64,000 bases of DNA from Parahoeflea halophila (GCF_900220985.1 NZ_OCPC01000006.1:79256-143255); one strand, 5' to 3'. Shown: positions 50,459 through 60,545, counted from the stretch's first letter. Numbers and translations: made by a program. Notes: generated by a model from the letters alone, not told the origin.

Positions 50459-52954
50459 ATGACGCAGGCAAAACGCGAGACATGTGAACCCGATCCAACT
50501 GCCATGCCGGCGGCTGAAAGCCCGTCTGTCCTGCTTGACGACGGCACCGGTGCTTCACTCCCGGTTCCCCGCCGCAGCCCCCGCCTGACCACTCAGGCAC
50601 CAGCGGGCAGTGGGTTGGCTCCTGGCGCGGCTCTGTCGTCTTGGCGTATGGCAGCCGCTTCGGCGCTTGCCGTGGAGAAAGACCGCGGATTGGCCTTCCT
50701 GTTCCTGCCCGTGGCAATGGGGGCGGGAGCCGGGCTCTTCTACATGTCGCCAGCCAATCCCGCTTTGCTGTTCCTGGTTGCGGCCCTTCTTGCTGCGCTG
50801 CTGGTCGCGTCCTTCGCACGCAGACATCATCGCGGCGCGGCGCTGGTGGCGGGCTACACTGCGGCGATCTGCATCGGTGCGCTGGCTGCGGCGCTTGAAA
50901 CCTCCCGCGGAGCCATCCTGCTGGATTCCGATGTCACCACCACGATATCGGGAACCGTCGAGGCGCGCGAATTCGATGCTGCGGGCAGGGTGCGTTACCT
51001 CATCAGGCTCAATGCCACCTCCGGGCCCGAGATCCGGCGGCCACCGTCGCGGGTCCGGCTCACCGCCCGCAGCCCGCACGATGCGATAGCCGTCGGCGCT
51101 GCCATTTCTGGCCGTGCGCGATTGACTGCGCCCTCGGGGCCGGTGATGCCGGGGGGCTATGACTTCGCCTTCCGGGCCTTTGTCGACGGCATCGGTGCGC
51201 ATGGTTATTTCTTCCGGGCGCCCGAGCAGACCGAACAGCAACCGGAGCAGGCGTCAGCAATGGCCCGGCTGTTTCAGGCTTTCAGTGATGGCTTGCGGCA
51301 GATTCGGGAGCGGATTTCGAAGCGGATCCGCACGGTGCTGCAAGGTGATCCCGGCGCCATCGCCGCGGCGCTCGCCGTGTCGGACCGGCGTGGCATCAGC
51401 GCGCCGACGGTGGAGGCGCTGCGCGCTACCGGGCTGGCGCACATTCTGGCCATATCCGGCCTTCACATGGCGCTCGCCGCCGGCACGCTCTACATCGGGA
51501 TCCGCAAGGGCCTGGCACTGTTTCCCGGACTGGCCGAGGCCTGGCCGGTCAAGAAACTCGCCGCCTCAGGCGCCATGATGACGGCCACCGCCTATCTCCT
51601 GATTTCCGGCGGCAGCGTGTCCACCCAGCGCGCCTGGGTGATGCTGACGGTGATGCTCGTCGCAGTGCTTGCAGACCGGGCAGCCTTGACCATGCGCAAT
51701 GTTGCGCTCGCCGCCATCGTCATCATCCTCGTTTCCCCGTCTGCTGTGGTCGGACCCGGCTTCCAGATGTCGTTTGCGGCCACTGCGGCCCTGATCGCGG
51801 CCTATGCCGCTCTCTCCGGTCGCGCCCGCAAAGCCCGGTCGGCGCAATCCATGACCAGGACCCGGTCGCGGCTCGTGCGGGGACTGATTTTTGCGCTCAA
51901 GGCGCTGCTCGGGCTCGCCATCACGTCGCTTGTCGCAGGCCTTGCCACCGGTCTGTTCTCCGCGCACCATTTTCACCGCCTCGCTGGCGCTGGCCTTTTG
52001 GCCAACCTGCTGGCCATGCCGCTGGTTACATTGGTGGTGATGCCCGCAGGGCTGGTGGCAATGCTGCTGATGCCGCTCGGCCTTGATGTTTGGCCCCTTC
52101 TCGTCATGGGACAGGGGCTTGAGAGCGTTGTTGCCGTCGCCAACGGGGTTCACGCGCTGGGCGGTGATGTGAACGTCGGCCGGATGCCGCTGCCGGCGAC
52201 TTTGGCCGCCGGAGCCGGTTTCGTCATTCTGGTGTTTTTAAGAAGCTGGCTGCGGCTTGCCGGGCTTGTAATGATCGGGCTTGGGTTGGCGCTAGCGACG
52301 CCGCCGCTTGCCGGGCAGCCGCCCGATATCCTGGTCAGCGAGAAAGGAAACCTGGTTGCACTGGCAGGACCTTCCGGCCTCGCCAGCAACGCAGCCCGGC
52401 CACCGTCCTTCGTGTTCGGACAGTGGCAGACGGCCCTTCGCGGTGCAGCCCATCTTCCACCTGTCGCGGTACGGGCAGCAACACCCGGTCAGGCAGCCGG
52501 TCCTGCGCCGCTACCGAACGCCGGCATTCTTGATCGCCTGATAAGCTCTGCCGAACTGCAGACCTCACGGTTCCACTGCGCGGGCAGAGGCATCTGCGCC
52601 GCTGTTCACTCAGGCGTCAGGATCGTTGCGATTGACCAGGCAGCCCTTATCGGTGCTGCCTGTGACCGGACCGATCTGGTGGTCATTTCGATCCCGGTCT
52701 ATCTCGATGCCTGCCGGTCAGGCGCCACACTGGTCACGGCCAGAACGCTGCGCCGAACCGGTTCGCTGGCAATCACGGTCAAGGATGGTGCGGCTGCAAA
52801 TGGCGATCCAATCCCGGGGGAGGGCAACACGTCCGAAGACAGCATCAGGCGCCCGGACTTTCAAATCGAGGCTGCGCTGAAAGGCGTTATCCGGCCGTGG
52901 ACGATGCAGCGCTATTACGACTGGCGCACCGGCACCTTTGACCTGCCTGATTGA
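50459..52954 (+). CDS. comEC: ComEC/Rec2-family competence membrane protein
   Basis: An 831-residue polytopic protein of the ComEC/Rec2 family, the channel that carries single-stranded DNA across the inner membrane in natural transformation. A polar N-terminus, a DUF4131-type domain with TM helices (about 70-200), then the Competence domain with the signature RATGLAHILAISGLHMALAAG and ISGGSVSTQRAWVMLTVML. The C-terminal domain (about 620-831) is periplasmic and lacks a recognisable metallo-beta-lactamase HxHxDH motif. ATG 50459 has GAGG 5 bases upstream. Other transformation genes are not in the window. Confidence 0.9.
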   Translation: MTQAKRETCEPDPTAMPAAESPSVLLDDGTGASLPVPRRSPRLTTQAPAGSGLAPGAALSSWRMAAASALAVEKDRGLAFLFLPVAMGAGAGLFYMSPANPALLFLVAALLAALLVASFARRHHRGAALVAGYTAAICIGALAAALETSRGAILLDSDVTTTISGTVEAREFDAAGRVRYLIRLNATSGPEIRRPPSRVRLTARSPHDAIAVGAAISGRARLTAPSGPVMPGGYDFAFRAFVDGIGAHGYFFRAPEQTEQQPEQASAMARLFQAFSDGLRQIRERISKRIRTVLQGDPGAIAAALAVSDRRGISAPTVEALRATGLAHILAISGLHMALAAGTLYIGIRKGLALFPGLAEAWPVKKLAASGAMMTATAYLLISGGSVSTQRAWVMLTVMLVAVLADRAALTMRNVALAAIVIILVSPSAVVGPGFQMSFAATAALIAAYAALSGRARKARSAQSMTRTRSRLVRGLIFALKALLGLAITSLVAGLATGLFSAHHFHRLAGAGLLANLLAMPLVTLVVMPAGLVAMLLMPLGLDVWPLLVMGQGLESVVAVANGVHALGGDVNVGRMPLPATLAAGAGFVILVFLRSWLRLAGLVMIGLGLALATPPLAGQPPDILVSEKGNLVALAGPSGLASNAARPPSFVFGQWQTALRGAAHLPPVAVRAATPGQAAGPAPLPNAGILDRLISSAELQTSRFHCAGRGICAAVHSGVRIVAIDQAALIGAACDRTDLVVISIPVYLDACRSGATLVTARTLRRTGSLAITVKDGAAANGDPIPGEGNTSEDSIRRPDFQIEAALKGVIRPWTMQRYYDWRTGTFDLPD

Positions 52955-53025
52955 GAATGTCTCAGCCCCGTGACGCTGCACGGCACCGTTCAGGGATAGC
53001 CGGTATCCCGAGCACTCCGTGCAGA

Positions 53026-53742
53026 TCAGTGATAACGCCGGATCAGTCCGACCAGCTTGCCCTGTACCTTGACCCGGTCCGGACCGAAAATCCGGGTCTC
53101 GTAAGCCGGATTGGCGGCCTCCAGCGCGATCGACGCGCCCTTGCGGCGGAAGCGCTTCAGCGTGGCCTCTTCGTCGTCAACCAGCGCGACGACGATGTCG
53201 CCGGGATTGGCCGTCGTGATGTTGCGGATCACCACGGTATCGCCGTCAAAGATTCCCGCATCGATCATCGAGTCACCTTTGACCTCGAGCGCGTAGTGGT
53301 CGCCCGGCCCGATCATTTCCACCGGCACGCTGATATTGTGCGTCGTGTTCTGGATGGCCGAGATCGGCACACCTGCCGCGATCCGGCCCATCACCGGAAC
53401 TTCGGCCACCTGCGACGGCTCGTCATTGGCAGGCTCTGCCCGCCGCGCGGGTTCAGGCTGCTTGCCTTGGCCACCCTCTATGACGCTTGGCGAAAACCCC
53501 CGGCGCGGCTGCAGATTGGCCTGGTAGCTGTCCGGCAGCTTGATGACTTCCAGCGCCCGGGCCCGGTTCGGCAGCCGGCGGATGAAGCCGCGTTCCTCGA
53601 GTGCCGTGATCAGCCGGTGAATGCCCGATTTCGACGCAAGGTCGAGCGCATCCTTCATCTCGTCAAAGGAGGGCGGGATCCCGCTTTCCTTCATGCGTTC
53701 GTTGATGAAAAGAAGAAGCTCGTGCTGTTTGCGTGTCAACAT
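53026..53742 (-). CDS. lexA: LexA repressor
   Basis: LexA, 238 residues, represses the SOS DNA-damage regulon and self-cleaves with RecA-ssDNA. Winged helix-turn-helix about 1-65 ([28 protein letters not shown]). A long Pro/Glu-rich hinge leads to the cleavage site A123-G124 in [11 protein letters not shown], with catalytic S158 ([12 protein letters not shown]) and K196 (EEATLKRF). Longer than E. coli LexA (202 aa), as usual in alphaproteobacteria. A canonical box lies 66 bp upstream at 53808. Convergent with comEC. Confidence 0.97.
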   Translation of the reverse strand: MLTRKQHELLLFINERMKESGIPPSFDEMKDALDLASKSGIHRLITALEERGFIRRLPNRARALEVIKLPDSYQANLQPRRGFSPSVIEGGQGKQPEPARRAEPANDEPSQVAEVPVMGRIAAGVPISAIQNTTHNISVPVEMIGPGDHYALEVKGDSMIDAGIFDGDTVVIRNITTANPGDIVVALVDDEEATLKRFRRKGASIALEAANPAYETRIFGPDRVKVQGKLVGLIRRYH

Positions 53743-53807
53743 TGGTCAGATACCCCGGTGGCCGGTTCGATGGCTGGTGTGAAACAAAACCAGAACTTAG
53801 CTATCAT

Positions 53808-53822
53808 GTTCCATATGTGTTC
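53808..53822. promoter_or_regulatory. Alphaproteobacterial LexA (SOS) box
   Basis: GTTC (53808-53811), seven bases, GTTC (53819-53822), an exact GTTC-N7-GTTC direct repeat, the established LexA site of alphaproteobacteria. It lies 66-80 bp upstream of the lexA start, supporting autoregulation. Confidence 0.9.
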
Positions 53823-54278
53823 TACAAGAGGTAAAGAAACAATAAAGGAACATCGCAGGACCATTCACCGCTGAGTGGCGCTCTGGGACTTGAGCGCAGA
53901 TAAGCGGGTATATTCCTCCAACACATTGACAATCAAGCCCGGTTGCCTGCTGTGGGCTTTTGCCGGCCCGTTTCCATTCGAAGCCCCCAACATGAGTTTA
54001 AATAGCTGAAAATATAGAGTAAATAAGTCTCTTGGAACGAAGGGGGAATGAAGCGGGAAACTGCAACCGAAGCCGGGCGAGGACCGCCGCAGCCCGTGAA
54101 ACAGTACCGGGGTCCCCGGATTGGAATAATTTTCGGTGTTTTTTCCTGAATGCCGGGCAAGGGGCGCCAAAACGCCGAAAAAGCACTGGGCAGGATGGTT
54201 TTGCGAATCACTGCAAGGCCCGGTTCCGCCTGGGCAGATAACCCGGGCGCAGCCGGAGCCATCCGCAACAGGGCGGCT
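53823..54278. other. Gene-free stretch between lexA and the LysR gene
   Basis: About 450 bases with no supported gene. A minus-strand frame at 53865-54170 has no Shine-Dalgarno and a composition unlike protein. A loose hairpin AAGCCC/GGGCTT at about 53936-53960 is the only structure noted. AT content rises at 54000-54040. I see no tRNA. Confidence 0.4.
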
Positions 54279-55211
54279 TCAGCCTGCCTGGTCGCGGTTC
54301 ACTTCCTCGGCCAGCCATTGCTTGAAAGCGATGATCGGCGCGTAGCTGTCTTTCGCTTCCGGCCAGACCAGCCAGTAGGCACCGCTTGTCGGCACGGCCT
54401 GCTTGAGCACCGGCACCAGCCGGTTCTCGGCGATCTCGATCTGGGCCAGGTAATCGGGCAGCAGCGCGATCCCGAGGCCCGATATCGCCGCCTGGATCAT
54501 CATTGAGAACTGGTCCACCAACATGCCGGTCGCGCCGCTGAAACGCGCCGTCTTTCCCGGCTCCTGGCCGGTAGTCTGGCCAGCAAACCAGTCGTCCCAG
54601 CCGCTCTGGCGGGTTTCCAGTTGCAGAAGCTGCAGAGCGGCGACGTCCCGGGCGTCCGTGATCGGATTGTGCTCTAGAAACGCCGCACTGGCGCAGGCCG
54701 TCACCCGTTCGTCAAACAGCTTGAAGGCGTGTGCGCCGAGCCAATTCGGTTCGCCAAAATAGATCGCCGCATCAAAGATCTCGGTCTCGAAGCTGAATTT
54801 CTCGATCCGGGTGGCGATATTGACCGAAATGCCGGGATGCGCGGCCAGAAACCCGCCCAGCCGTGGCCCCAGCCAGCGCGTCGCCAGCGTCGGCAGCACC
54901 GCCAGCGACATCACCCCGCCGCCGGGATTGGTGACCAGCGACATGCTGGCCCGCTGGATCATGTCGAGCGCCCGCGAGACGTCGCGCTGATAGCTCAGGG
55001 CCGCATCCGTCGGGATCAGCTTCTTGCGCTGCCGCGTGAACAGCTCCCGGCCCAGCTGCGCTTCAAGCGACTGGATCAGCCGGCTCACGGTGCTCTGTGT
55101 CAGGTGCAGGTCTTCGGCAGCCGCCGTCACCGAACGGCGCCGCACCACGGCTTCGAGCGCCAGCAGCTGGCTTTGCGAGGGCAGGAAACGGCGTTGGCGC
55201 ATATCATTCAC
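54279..55211 (-). CDS. LysR-family regulator, probable glutaryl-CoA dehydrogenase activator
   Basis: A 310-residue LysR regulator of the GcvA-like subgroup. N-terminal HTH (about 10-70: PSQSQLLALEAVVRRRSVTA, then LHLTQSTVSRLIQSLEAQLG). An effector domain follows, with GLGIALLPDYLAQIEIAENR near 250. It is divergent from gcdH with 129 bp between start codons, the standard LysR arrangement (GcdR-type). Two ATGAA direct repeats at 55219-55231 in the gap may be part of the binding site. The start may be ATG 55211 or 55202. Confidence 0.9.
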   Translation of the reverse strand: MNDMRQRRFLPSQSQLLALEAVVRRRSVTAAAEDLHLTQSTVSRLIQSLEAQLGRELFTRQRKKLIPTDAALSYQRDVSRALDMIQRASMSLVTNPGGGVMSLAVLPTLATRWLGPRLGGFLAAHPGISVNIATRIEKFSFETEIFDAAIYFGEPNWLGAHAFKLFDERVTACASAAFLEHNPITDARDVAALQLLQLETRQSGWDDWFAGQTTGQEPGKTARFSGATGMLVDQFSMMIQAAISGLGIALLPDYLAQIEIAENRLVPVLKQAVPTSGAYWLVWPEAKDSYAPIIAFKQWLAEEVNRDQAG

Positions 55212-55340
55212 TCACTGCATGAACTCATGAAGCAATAGCGTTTTCGTGGCTATCTGTCAGGCAGTAATGTCGCCATATCAGTGATCTGCTGCATCAATCA
55301 GCTTGATCAGCCGGTCCACGCAAGCAAACGAGGTCTCCCA

Positions 55341-56531
55341 ATGTCCAGCAAGCCGAACCCCTTCACGCCGGCCGATCCCTTCCTGCTCGAAGACCAGCTG
55401 GGCGAAGACGAGCGCATGATCCGCGACGCGGCTGCGGCCTTCGCTGCCGACAGGCTGGCGCCCCGGGTCGAGACCGCCTATCTCGAAGAGCGCACCGATC
55501 CCGAAATCTTTCGCGAAATGGGCGAGGCCGGGCTGCTGGGCGTCACCTTGCCCGAGCAGTATGGTGGTGCCGGTGCCTCCTACGTGGCTTACGGCCTGGT
55601 GGCGCGCGAAGTTGAACGCATCGACAGCGGCTACCGTTCGATGATGTCGGTGCAGTCCTCGCTGGTCATCTACCCGATCTACGCCTACGGGTCTGAAGTG
55701 CAGCGGCAGAAATACCTGCCAAAACTCGCAAGCGGCGAATATGTCGGCTGTTTCGGCCTCACCGAGCCCGATGCCGGGTCCGATCCAGCCGGCATGCGCA
55801 CCCGCGCGGTCAAGACCGATACCGGTTACCGTCTGACCGGATCCAAGATGTGGATCTCCAACGCTCCGATCGCCGATGTCTTCGTCGTCTGGGCCAAGTC
55901 GGACGCGCATGGCGGCAAGGTTCGCGGCTTCATCCTCGACACGGGCATGAAGGGCCTTTCGGCACCGAAGATCGAGGGCAAGCTGTCGCTGCGCGCTTCG
56001 GTCACAGGCGAGATCGTCATGGACAATGTCGAGGTCGGCGAGGACGCGCTTCTGCCCGGCGTGGAAGGAATCAGCGGACCCTTTGGCTGCCTCAACCGCG
56101 CCCGCTACGGCATTGCCTGGGGCGTGATGGGCGCGGCCGAGGATTGCTGGCAGCGCGCATTGCAATATGGCCTCGACCGCAAGCAGTTCAACCGGCCGCT
56201 CGCTGCCACCCAGCTTTACCAGAAGAAGCTCGCCGACATGCAGACCGAAATCGCGCTCGGGCTTCAGGCAGCGCTTCGGGTCGGACAGCTCTTTGACGAA
56301 GACCGCTTCGCGCCCGAGATGATTTCGCTCATCAAGCGCAACAATTGCGGCAAGGCGCTCGATATTGCCCGCCAGTCGCGCGACATGCATGGCGGCAACG
56401 GCATCCAGAGCGGCTATCACATCATGCGGCACGCGCAGAACCTCGAGACCGTCAACACCTATGAGGGCACGCATGATGTCCATGCCCTGATCCTGGGCCG
56501 TGCCCAGACCGGCATCCAGGCTTTTGCATGA
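55341..56531 (+). CDS. gcdH: Glutaryl-CoA dehydrogenase
   Basis: An acyl-CoA dehydrogenase of 396 residues that oxidises and decarboxylates glutaryl-CoA to crotonyl-CoA, FAD-dependent, in lysine and tryptophan degradation. The GcdH type is recognised by [59 protein letters not shown] and the catalytic Glu in [23 protein letters not shown] 55341 has GAGG 6 bases upstream and gives the usual length. Divergent LysR gene and an unrelated App1-type gene downstream on the other strand; no CoA-transferase lies beside it. Confidence 0.94.
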   Translation: MSSKPNPFTPADPFLLEDQLGEDERMIRDAAAAFAADRLAPRVETAYLEERTDPEIFREMGEAGLLGVTLPEQYGGAGASYVAYGLVAREVERIDSGYRSMMSVQSSLVIYPIYAYGSEVQRQKYLPKLASGEYVGCFGLTEPDAGSDPAGMRTRAVKTDTGYRLTGSKMWISNAPIADVFVVWAKSDAHGGKVRGFILDTGMKGLSAPKIEGKLSLRASVTGEIVMDNVEVGEDALLPGVEGISGPFGCLNRARYGIAWGVMGAAEDCWQRALQYGLDRKQFNRPLAATQLYQKKLADMQTEIALGLQAALRVGQLFDEDRFAPEMISLIKRNNCGKALDIARQSRDMHGGNGIQSGYHIMRHAQNLETVNTYEGTHDVHALILGRAQTGIQAFA

Positions 56532-56589
56532 CCGGGGCAACACCACAAAAGGGCATAAAGATTTCTGATCTCTCAGGCCGATGTTCTGC

Positions 56590-57576
56590 TCAGCCGGACC
56601 CCTTGCCGTTCAGCAACGGCTCGAGGCTCGGTCCGGAGAAGAAATCGACCTCGGTCTGCCGGATCGCCTCGGCGGCCTTGAGATCGGCATCGTCGATCTT
56701 TCCGGCCCTTCGCAGCACCACCTGCCTGATCCGGCCCGGGTGGCGTTTGATGGCATTGAGATAAACGATGGCATCATGCTGCCCCGAATCGCCGATCAGG
56801 ATGAATTGCAGCCCGGGATTGGCCGCCACGATCGTGTCGATCGCGTCGCCCTTGTGCGAGCCGTGCGACGACTTGATGAACTTTGTTTCCGATATGCCAA
56901 GATCGCGCAGGAAGAACGGGCCGTTGGGCACTTTGTGCGTATCAAACACCTGATTGAGATAGGGATGCAGGTTCCACGGCGAGGAACTGACATAGAACAC
57001 CGGGTTTATGCCGGCCTGGCTCTGGCGAATGAAGGCAGCGGTGTCCTCAAACACCTCGCGGTTGGAGACAAATGTGGTGGCTGTTGTCCAGAGATTGCGC
57101 GGCAGCCAATAGGCTCCGGTTCGCATCACGGTGTCATCGATGTCCGAGATGATACCGATATCTGCCTCTGGTGAAGGGACCTGAACGCTCGCATGAGCCG
57201 TGCTCTCGTGGTCGCGAAGCGACAATTCGGCGGTCTGCCAGCCTGGAGGCAGCGCCGGAATCACCAGCTGAAAATAGCCTTCCTCGTCCGTAACGGTTTC
57301 CACGTCGCCTGAGACGATCCGGACGCCCGGCATCTCGTTTGTGATGAAGTTGCGTGCCATGTTGCGGATGGCGTTCAGCCGTGAGGGCGCTTCCAGCCGG
57401 TTTGAGAACCAGGTCGTATCCAGAACCCGCCCGCGCAGCACACAGCCGTCCGGCGTCGCGTAGCCCATATAGGTGTCAATCACCGGCTCGTGCGTTTCAT
57501 CGCGGGGACGGTATCGGTCCCAGAGGCGTTCTATTTTGACAAGGAAATCGTGAAGGAGGCTTCTGGCTTGCGTCAT
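56590..57576 (-). CDS. App1-family (DUF2183) phosphatase-like protein
   Basis: A 328-residue protein of the App1/DUF2183 family; yeast App1 is a phosphatidate phosphatase of actin patches. The HAD-type catalytic motif DxDxT is in IGIISDIDDTVMRTG (about 144-158), followed by VFYVSSSPWNLHPYLNQVF and LIGDSGQHDAIVYLN. The N-terminal half is a beta-sandwich (VLRGRVLDTTWFSNRLEAP). No signal peptide, so cytosolic or peripheral. Convergent with gcdH, sharing a 58-bp intergenic end. Confidence 0.88.
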   Translation of the reverse strand: MTQARSLLHDFLVKIERLWDRYRPRDETHEPVIDTYMGYATPDGCVLRGRVLDTTWFSNRLEAPSRLNAIRNMARNFITNEMPGVRIVSGDVETVTDEEGYFQLVIPALPPGWQTAELSLRDHESTAHASVQVPSPEADIGIISDIDDTVMRTGAYWLPRNLWTTATTFVSNREVFEDTAAFIRQSQAGINPVFYVSSSPWNLHPYLNQVFDTHKVPNGPFFLRDLGISETKFIKSSHGSHKGDAIDTIVAANPGLQFILIGDSGQHDAIVYLNAIKRHPGRIRQVVLRRAGKIDDADLKAAEAIRQTEVDFFSGPSLEPLLNGKGSG

Positions 57577-57702
57577 GTTTCCGGGTGAGTGTGCATTTGC
57601 CGGTGGGTCGAGGGTCTGTCAGTCGATCGCCAGTATGCCACCAGGCTTGGCTGACTGATACCGGCATCTGCTCTGGTTGTGACGAATCGGGCTCAGCTGT
57701 TG

Positions 57703-57768
57703 CTACGCCAGATTGACGAAGGCGAGAGCACCAAGTGTGAGTGCCATGAGAAAGAAAATCGTGCCCAT
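57703..57768 (-). CDS. 21-residue hydrophobic peptide
   Basis: A tiny frame encoding MGTIFFLMALTLGALAFVNL plus a terminal Ala, a single membrane helix, with AGGAG 6 bases before ATG 57768. The upstream readings of this frame are not protein-like. Such peptides are often missed in annotation and many modulate membrane proteins. Evidence is only the strong ribosome-binding site and helix composition. Unknown function. Confidence 0.45.
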   Translation of the reverse strand: MGTIFFLMALTLGALAFVNLA

Positions 57769-58007
57769 TGGTATCTCCTGCGGTTCAAGGCGTGTGAGAC
57801 TTGAACACGCCAGCGCCGGATTGGTTCCGGCCGCTTTGATGGTGTGCGGATCAGATAACGCGTGGCCCTGTCTCGTCTTCTCAATCAGCGCGTACGCACG
57901 GGCAGGGATCGCCAGCAAGGAGGATCGTCGGCTATTAAAGCCGCAGCCGCGGGGATGGGCTGAGGGGAAGGTTTCGCCGCTCAGGGCAGCGGCATATCAG
58001 GCCGTGA

Positions 58008-59219
58008 TCAGTCTCGCAGGACCATCACCTCACAGGTTGAACCTGCTTTCGCCGCCGCTGCGAATGGTGGTCTGATGATCAGGCAGCGAGCGTCGGCGAA
58101 GACCTTCATCAGCGATGAATCCTGCCGCGGTGAAGGGGTGGCGATGAGCTCACCATCGGCCCCGGTGTCAAGGTCGCTGCGCAGATAGTCCTGGCGCAGA
58201 TCGTTCTCCGGCACGTCTGTGGAGAGGATTGCGGTCCTGATCCGGTCCGGGTCCGGCAAGCCGCCGAGCCGGGTGAGCAGCGGCTCGAGAAACAGATGCG
58301 CGCAGACGAGGCTCGAGGCCGGGTTCCCGGGCAGGCCGAGCACCCGCATGCCGCCAAGCTTGCCCGACATCAGGGGCTTGCCCGGCCGCATGGCGATCTT
58401 CCAGAAATCGAGCGCCATGCCGCGCCCGGTCAGCGCCTTTTGCACCAGGTCATGGTCGCCGACCGACGCACCGCCAATGGTTACCAGTACATCGGCTTCC
58501 TGTGCGATGGCCGTGTCCAGCGCCTCGTCGAGCGCGTCCATCCGGTCAATGGCGATGCCGAGGTCGATCACCTCAGCGCCGGCAGCCTTGGCGAGCGCTG
58601 CGACGCCGAAGGTGTTGGAGGCGATGATCTGCCCGGGTCCGAGCACCTGGCCGGGCAGGCGCAACTCGTCGCCGGTGGCAAGAATTGCGACCCGTGGTTT
58701 GCGCACCACCGGCAGCTCGGCATGGCTCATCGCCGCAGCGAAGGTGATCGCGCCGGGATCGAGAAACCGGCCTTTTGCAAGCCCGGTCCTGCCTTCGGTG
58801 AAATCAACGCCCGCGGGACGGATGTAGCGGCCTTCCTCAGGCGCCTCGTTGACGAGCACCAGCCCGTCATCGAGCTTTTCGGCATTTTCCTGGATCAGAA
58901 TCGCGTCAGCGCCCTCGGGAACCGGCGCACCGGTAAAGATGCGGATGGCCGAACCGGGTGCCAGCGGCCCGTCAAAGGCATGACCGGCGGCGGCCTCGCC
59001 CTGCAGTTTCAGCTTCGCGCCAGCAATGGCTTCGCTCGCCTGCACCGCATAGCCGTCCATGGCTGAGGCGGCGAAGGGCGGATGGGTGCGCAGCGCCAGG
59101 ATATCGCGGGCCAGCACCCGGCCATAGGTCTTGGACAACGGCAGCACTTCCGGTTCCGCCGGCGGTGCAGCACCTTCGAGTATGCGCCTAAGAGCCTCGT
59201 CAACCGGCATCAGTGCCAT
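58008..59219 (-). CDS. moeA: Molybdopterin molybdenumtransferase MoeA
   Basis: MoeA, 403 residues, inserts molybdate into adenylated molybdopterin. Typical parts: LMPVDEALRRILEGA, HPPFAASAMDGYAVQASEAI with the active-site region, IRIFTGAPVPEGADAILIQE, PRVAILATGDELRLPGQVLG and the MoCF signature TIGGASVGDHDLVQKAL and PGKPLMSGKLGGMRVLGLPG. ATG 59219 has AAGGAA 7 bases upstream. Last gene of ppiD-trpD-trpC-moaC-moeA; moaC ends 12 bp before. Confidence 0.96.
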   Translation of the reverse strand: MALMPVDEALRRILEGAAPPAEPEVLPLSKTYGRVLARDILALRTHPPFAASAMDGYAVQASEAIAGAKLKLQGEAAAGHAFDGPLAPGSAIRIFTGAPVPEGADAILIQENAEKLDDGLVLVNEAPEEGRYIRPAGVDFTEGRTGLAKGRFLDPGAITFAAAMSHAELPVVRKPRVAILATGDELRLPGQVLGPGQIIASNTFGVAALAKAAGAEVIDLGIAIDRMDALDEALDTAIAQEADVLVTIGGASVGDHDLVQKALTGRGMALDFWKIAMRPGKPLMSGKLGGMRVLGLPGNPASSLVCAHLFLEPLLTRLGGLPDPDRIRTAILSTDVPENDLRQDYLRSDLDTGADGELIATPSPRQDSSLMKVFADARCLIIRPPFAAAAKAGSTCEVMVLRD

Positions 59220-59231
59220 CGGTGATTTCCT

Positions 59232-59729
59232 TCAGCTATCGAGATTCCAGTCGCCGGATTTGCCGCCGGACTTGGCCTTGACCTTGATACCGCCGATTTC
59301 CATGCCGCGGTCCACCGCCTTGGCCATGTCGTAGATGGTCAGGCAGGTGACCGACGCTGCGGTCAGCGCTTCCATTTCGACCCCGGTCTTGCCGGTGAGC
59401 TTGGCCAGCGCGTGAACGCGCAGGCCCGGGAGGGATTCGTCCGGTTCGATCTCGACGCTGACCTTGGTCAGTGCCAGCGGATGGCACAGCGGAATGAGAT
59501 TGGCGGTCTGCTTGGCTGCCATGATCCCGGCAATCCGCGCCGCCCCGATCACGTCGCCCTTCTTCATGTTGCCGGCGAGGATGAGTTGAAGCGTTTCGGG
59601 CTGCATCCGTACATGGCCGATCGCTTCGGCAACGCGCACCGTGTCCGCCTTGTCGCCGACATCGACCATCGCAGCCGAGCCGTCTTCGGCAAGATGGGTC
59701 AGGCGAGGGCGGTTCTCCTCCGCCATCAC
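59232..59729 (-). CDS. moaC: Cyclic pyranopterin monophosphate synthase MoaC
   Basis: MoaC, 165 residues, makes cyclic pyranopterin monophosphate from the MoaA product. Signature segments: [60 protein letters not shown], and [19 protein letters not shown] with the catalytic Lys/Glu. ATG 59729 overlaps the trpC stop (ATGA), coupling cofactor synthesis to the tryptophan genes. Confidence 0.97.
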   Translation of the reverse strand: MMAEENRPRLTHLAEDGSAAMVDVGDKADTVRVAEAIGHVRMQPETLQLILAGNMKKGDVIGAARIAGIMAAKQTANLIPLCHPLALTKVSVEIEPDESLPGLRVHALAKLTGKTGVEMEALTAASVTCLTIYDMAKAVDRGMEIGGIKVKAKSGGKSGDWNLDS

Positions 59730-60541
59730 TCCGCCGCCGCGCTCGTTGCCACACCCGTCAGCAGCGCTCTAGTGGCCGCGGTGACATCGCTCTGGCGCAT
59801 CAGGCTTTCGCCGACCAGGAAGGTCTTGATGCCGCTGCCAGACAGGCGCTGGCAATCGGCAAAAGAGCCGATGCCGCTTTCGCCGACCAGGATGCGGTCG
59901 TCCGGCACCATCGGCGCCAGCCGCTCCGAATTCGCCAGCGAGACCTCGAAAGTGCGCAGATTGCGGTTGTTGACCCCGATCAGCCGGCTGTCGAGCTTGA
60001 GCGCCCGCTCGGTCTCGGCCTCGTCGTGCACCTCGATCAGGGCCGCCATGCCGAGCTCATGCGCTTCGTCCTCGAGCCGCCTGGCCTCGTCATCATTCAG
60101 GCACGCCATGATGATCAGGATCGCGTCAGCGCCCCAGGCGCGCGCTTCGTGCACCTGGTAGGTGTCGAACATGAAATCCTTGCGCAACGCGGGCAGAGCA
60201 CATGCCGCCCGCGCCGCGGTGAGGAATTCCGGCGCGCCCTGAAACGATGGCGCATCGGTGAGCACCGAAAGGCAGGCTGCGTTACCGGCCTCATAGGCCT
60301 GCGCCAGCGACGGCGGGTCGAAATCGGCCCTGATCAGCCCTTTCGACGGGCTTGCCTTCTTGATTTCGGCAATCAGTCCGTAGCTGCCGGCTCGATGCTT
60401 GGCCTCGATCGCACCGACAAAATCGCGTGGGGGCTTGCTGTCCTTGGCGCGCGCCTTGATCTCGTCAAATGGAATGGCGGCCTTGGCCGCAGCGATCTCG
60501 TCGCGCTTGTAGGCTTCGATTCTGGTCAGAATATCGCTCAT
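59726..60541 (-). CDS. trpC: Indole-3-glycerol phosphate synthase
   Basis: TrpC, 271 residues, TIM barrel, converts CdRP to indole-3-glycerol phosphate in tryptophan synthesis. Motifs: [79 protein letters not shown], and [18 protein letters not shown] 60541 with GGGA upstream; it begins 4 bp after the trpD stop. The chain is normal length and not fused to TrpF. Confidence 0.97.
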   Translation of the reverse strand: MSDILTRIEAYKRDEIAAAKAAIPFDEIKARAKDSKPPRDFVGAIEAKHRAGSYGLIAEIKKASPSKGLIRADFDPPSLAQAYEAGNAACLSVLTDAPSFQGAPEFLTAARAACALPALRKDFMFDTYQVHEARAWGADAILIIMACLNDDEARRLEDEAHELGMAALIEVHDEAETERALKLDSRLIGVNNRNLRTFEVSLANSERLAPMVPDDRILVGESGIGSFADCQRLSGSGIKTFLVGESLMRQSDVTAATRALLTGVATSAAAE

Positions 60542-60545
60542 TGGA

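Noticed and set aside
50459-52954. comEC as evidence of natural competence
   Set aside because: ComEC is nearly universal in this order regardless of transformability, and no other competence genes are in the window.
53865-54170. A 101-codon minus-strand frame between lexA and the LysR gene
   Set aside because: No Shine-Dalgarno, Pro/Ser-rich random composition, no hydrophobic core.
56381-56395. A second CGACATGCAT copy of the hairpin end motif
   Set aside because: It lies inside gcdH coding sequence (Arg-Asp-Met-His) without the paired arm, so it is chance.
55278-56546. A 422-codon frame opposite gcdH
   Set aside because: Exact antisense shadow of a clearly functional acyl-CoA dehydrogenase gene.
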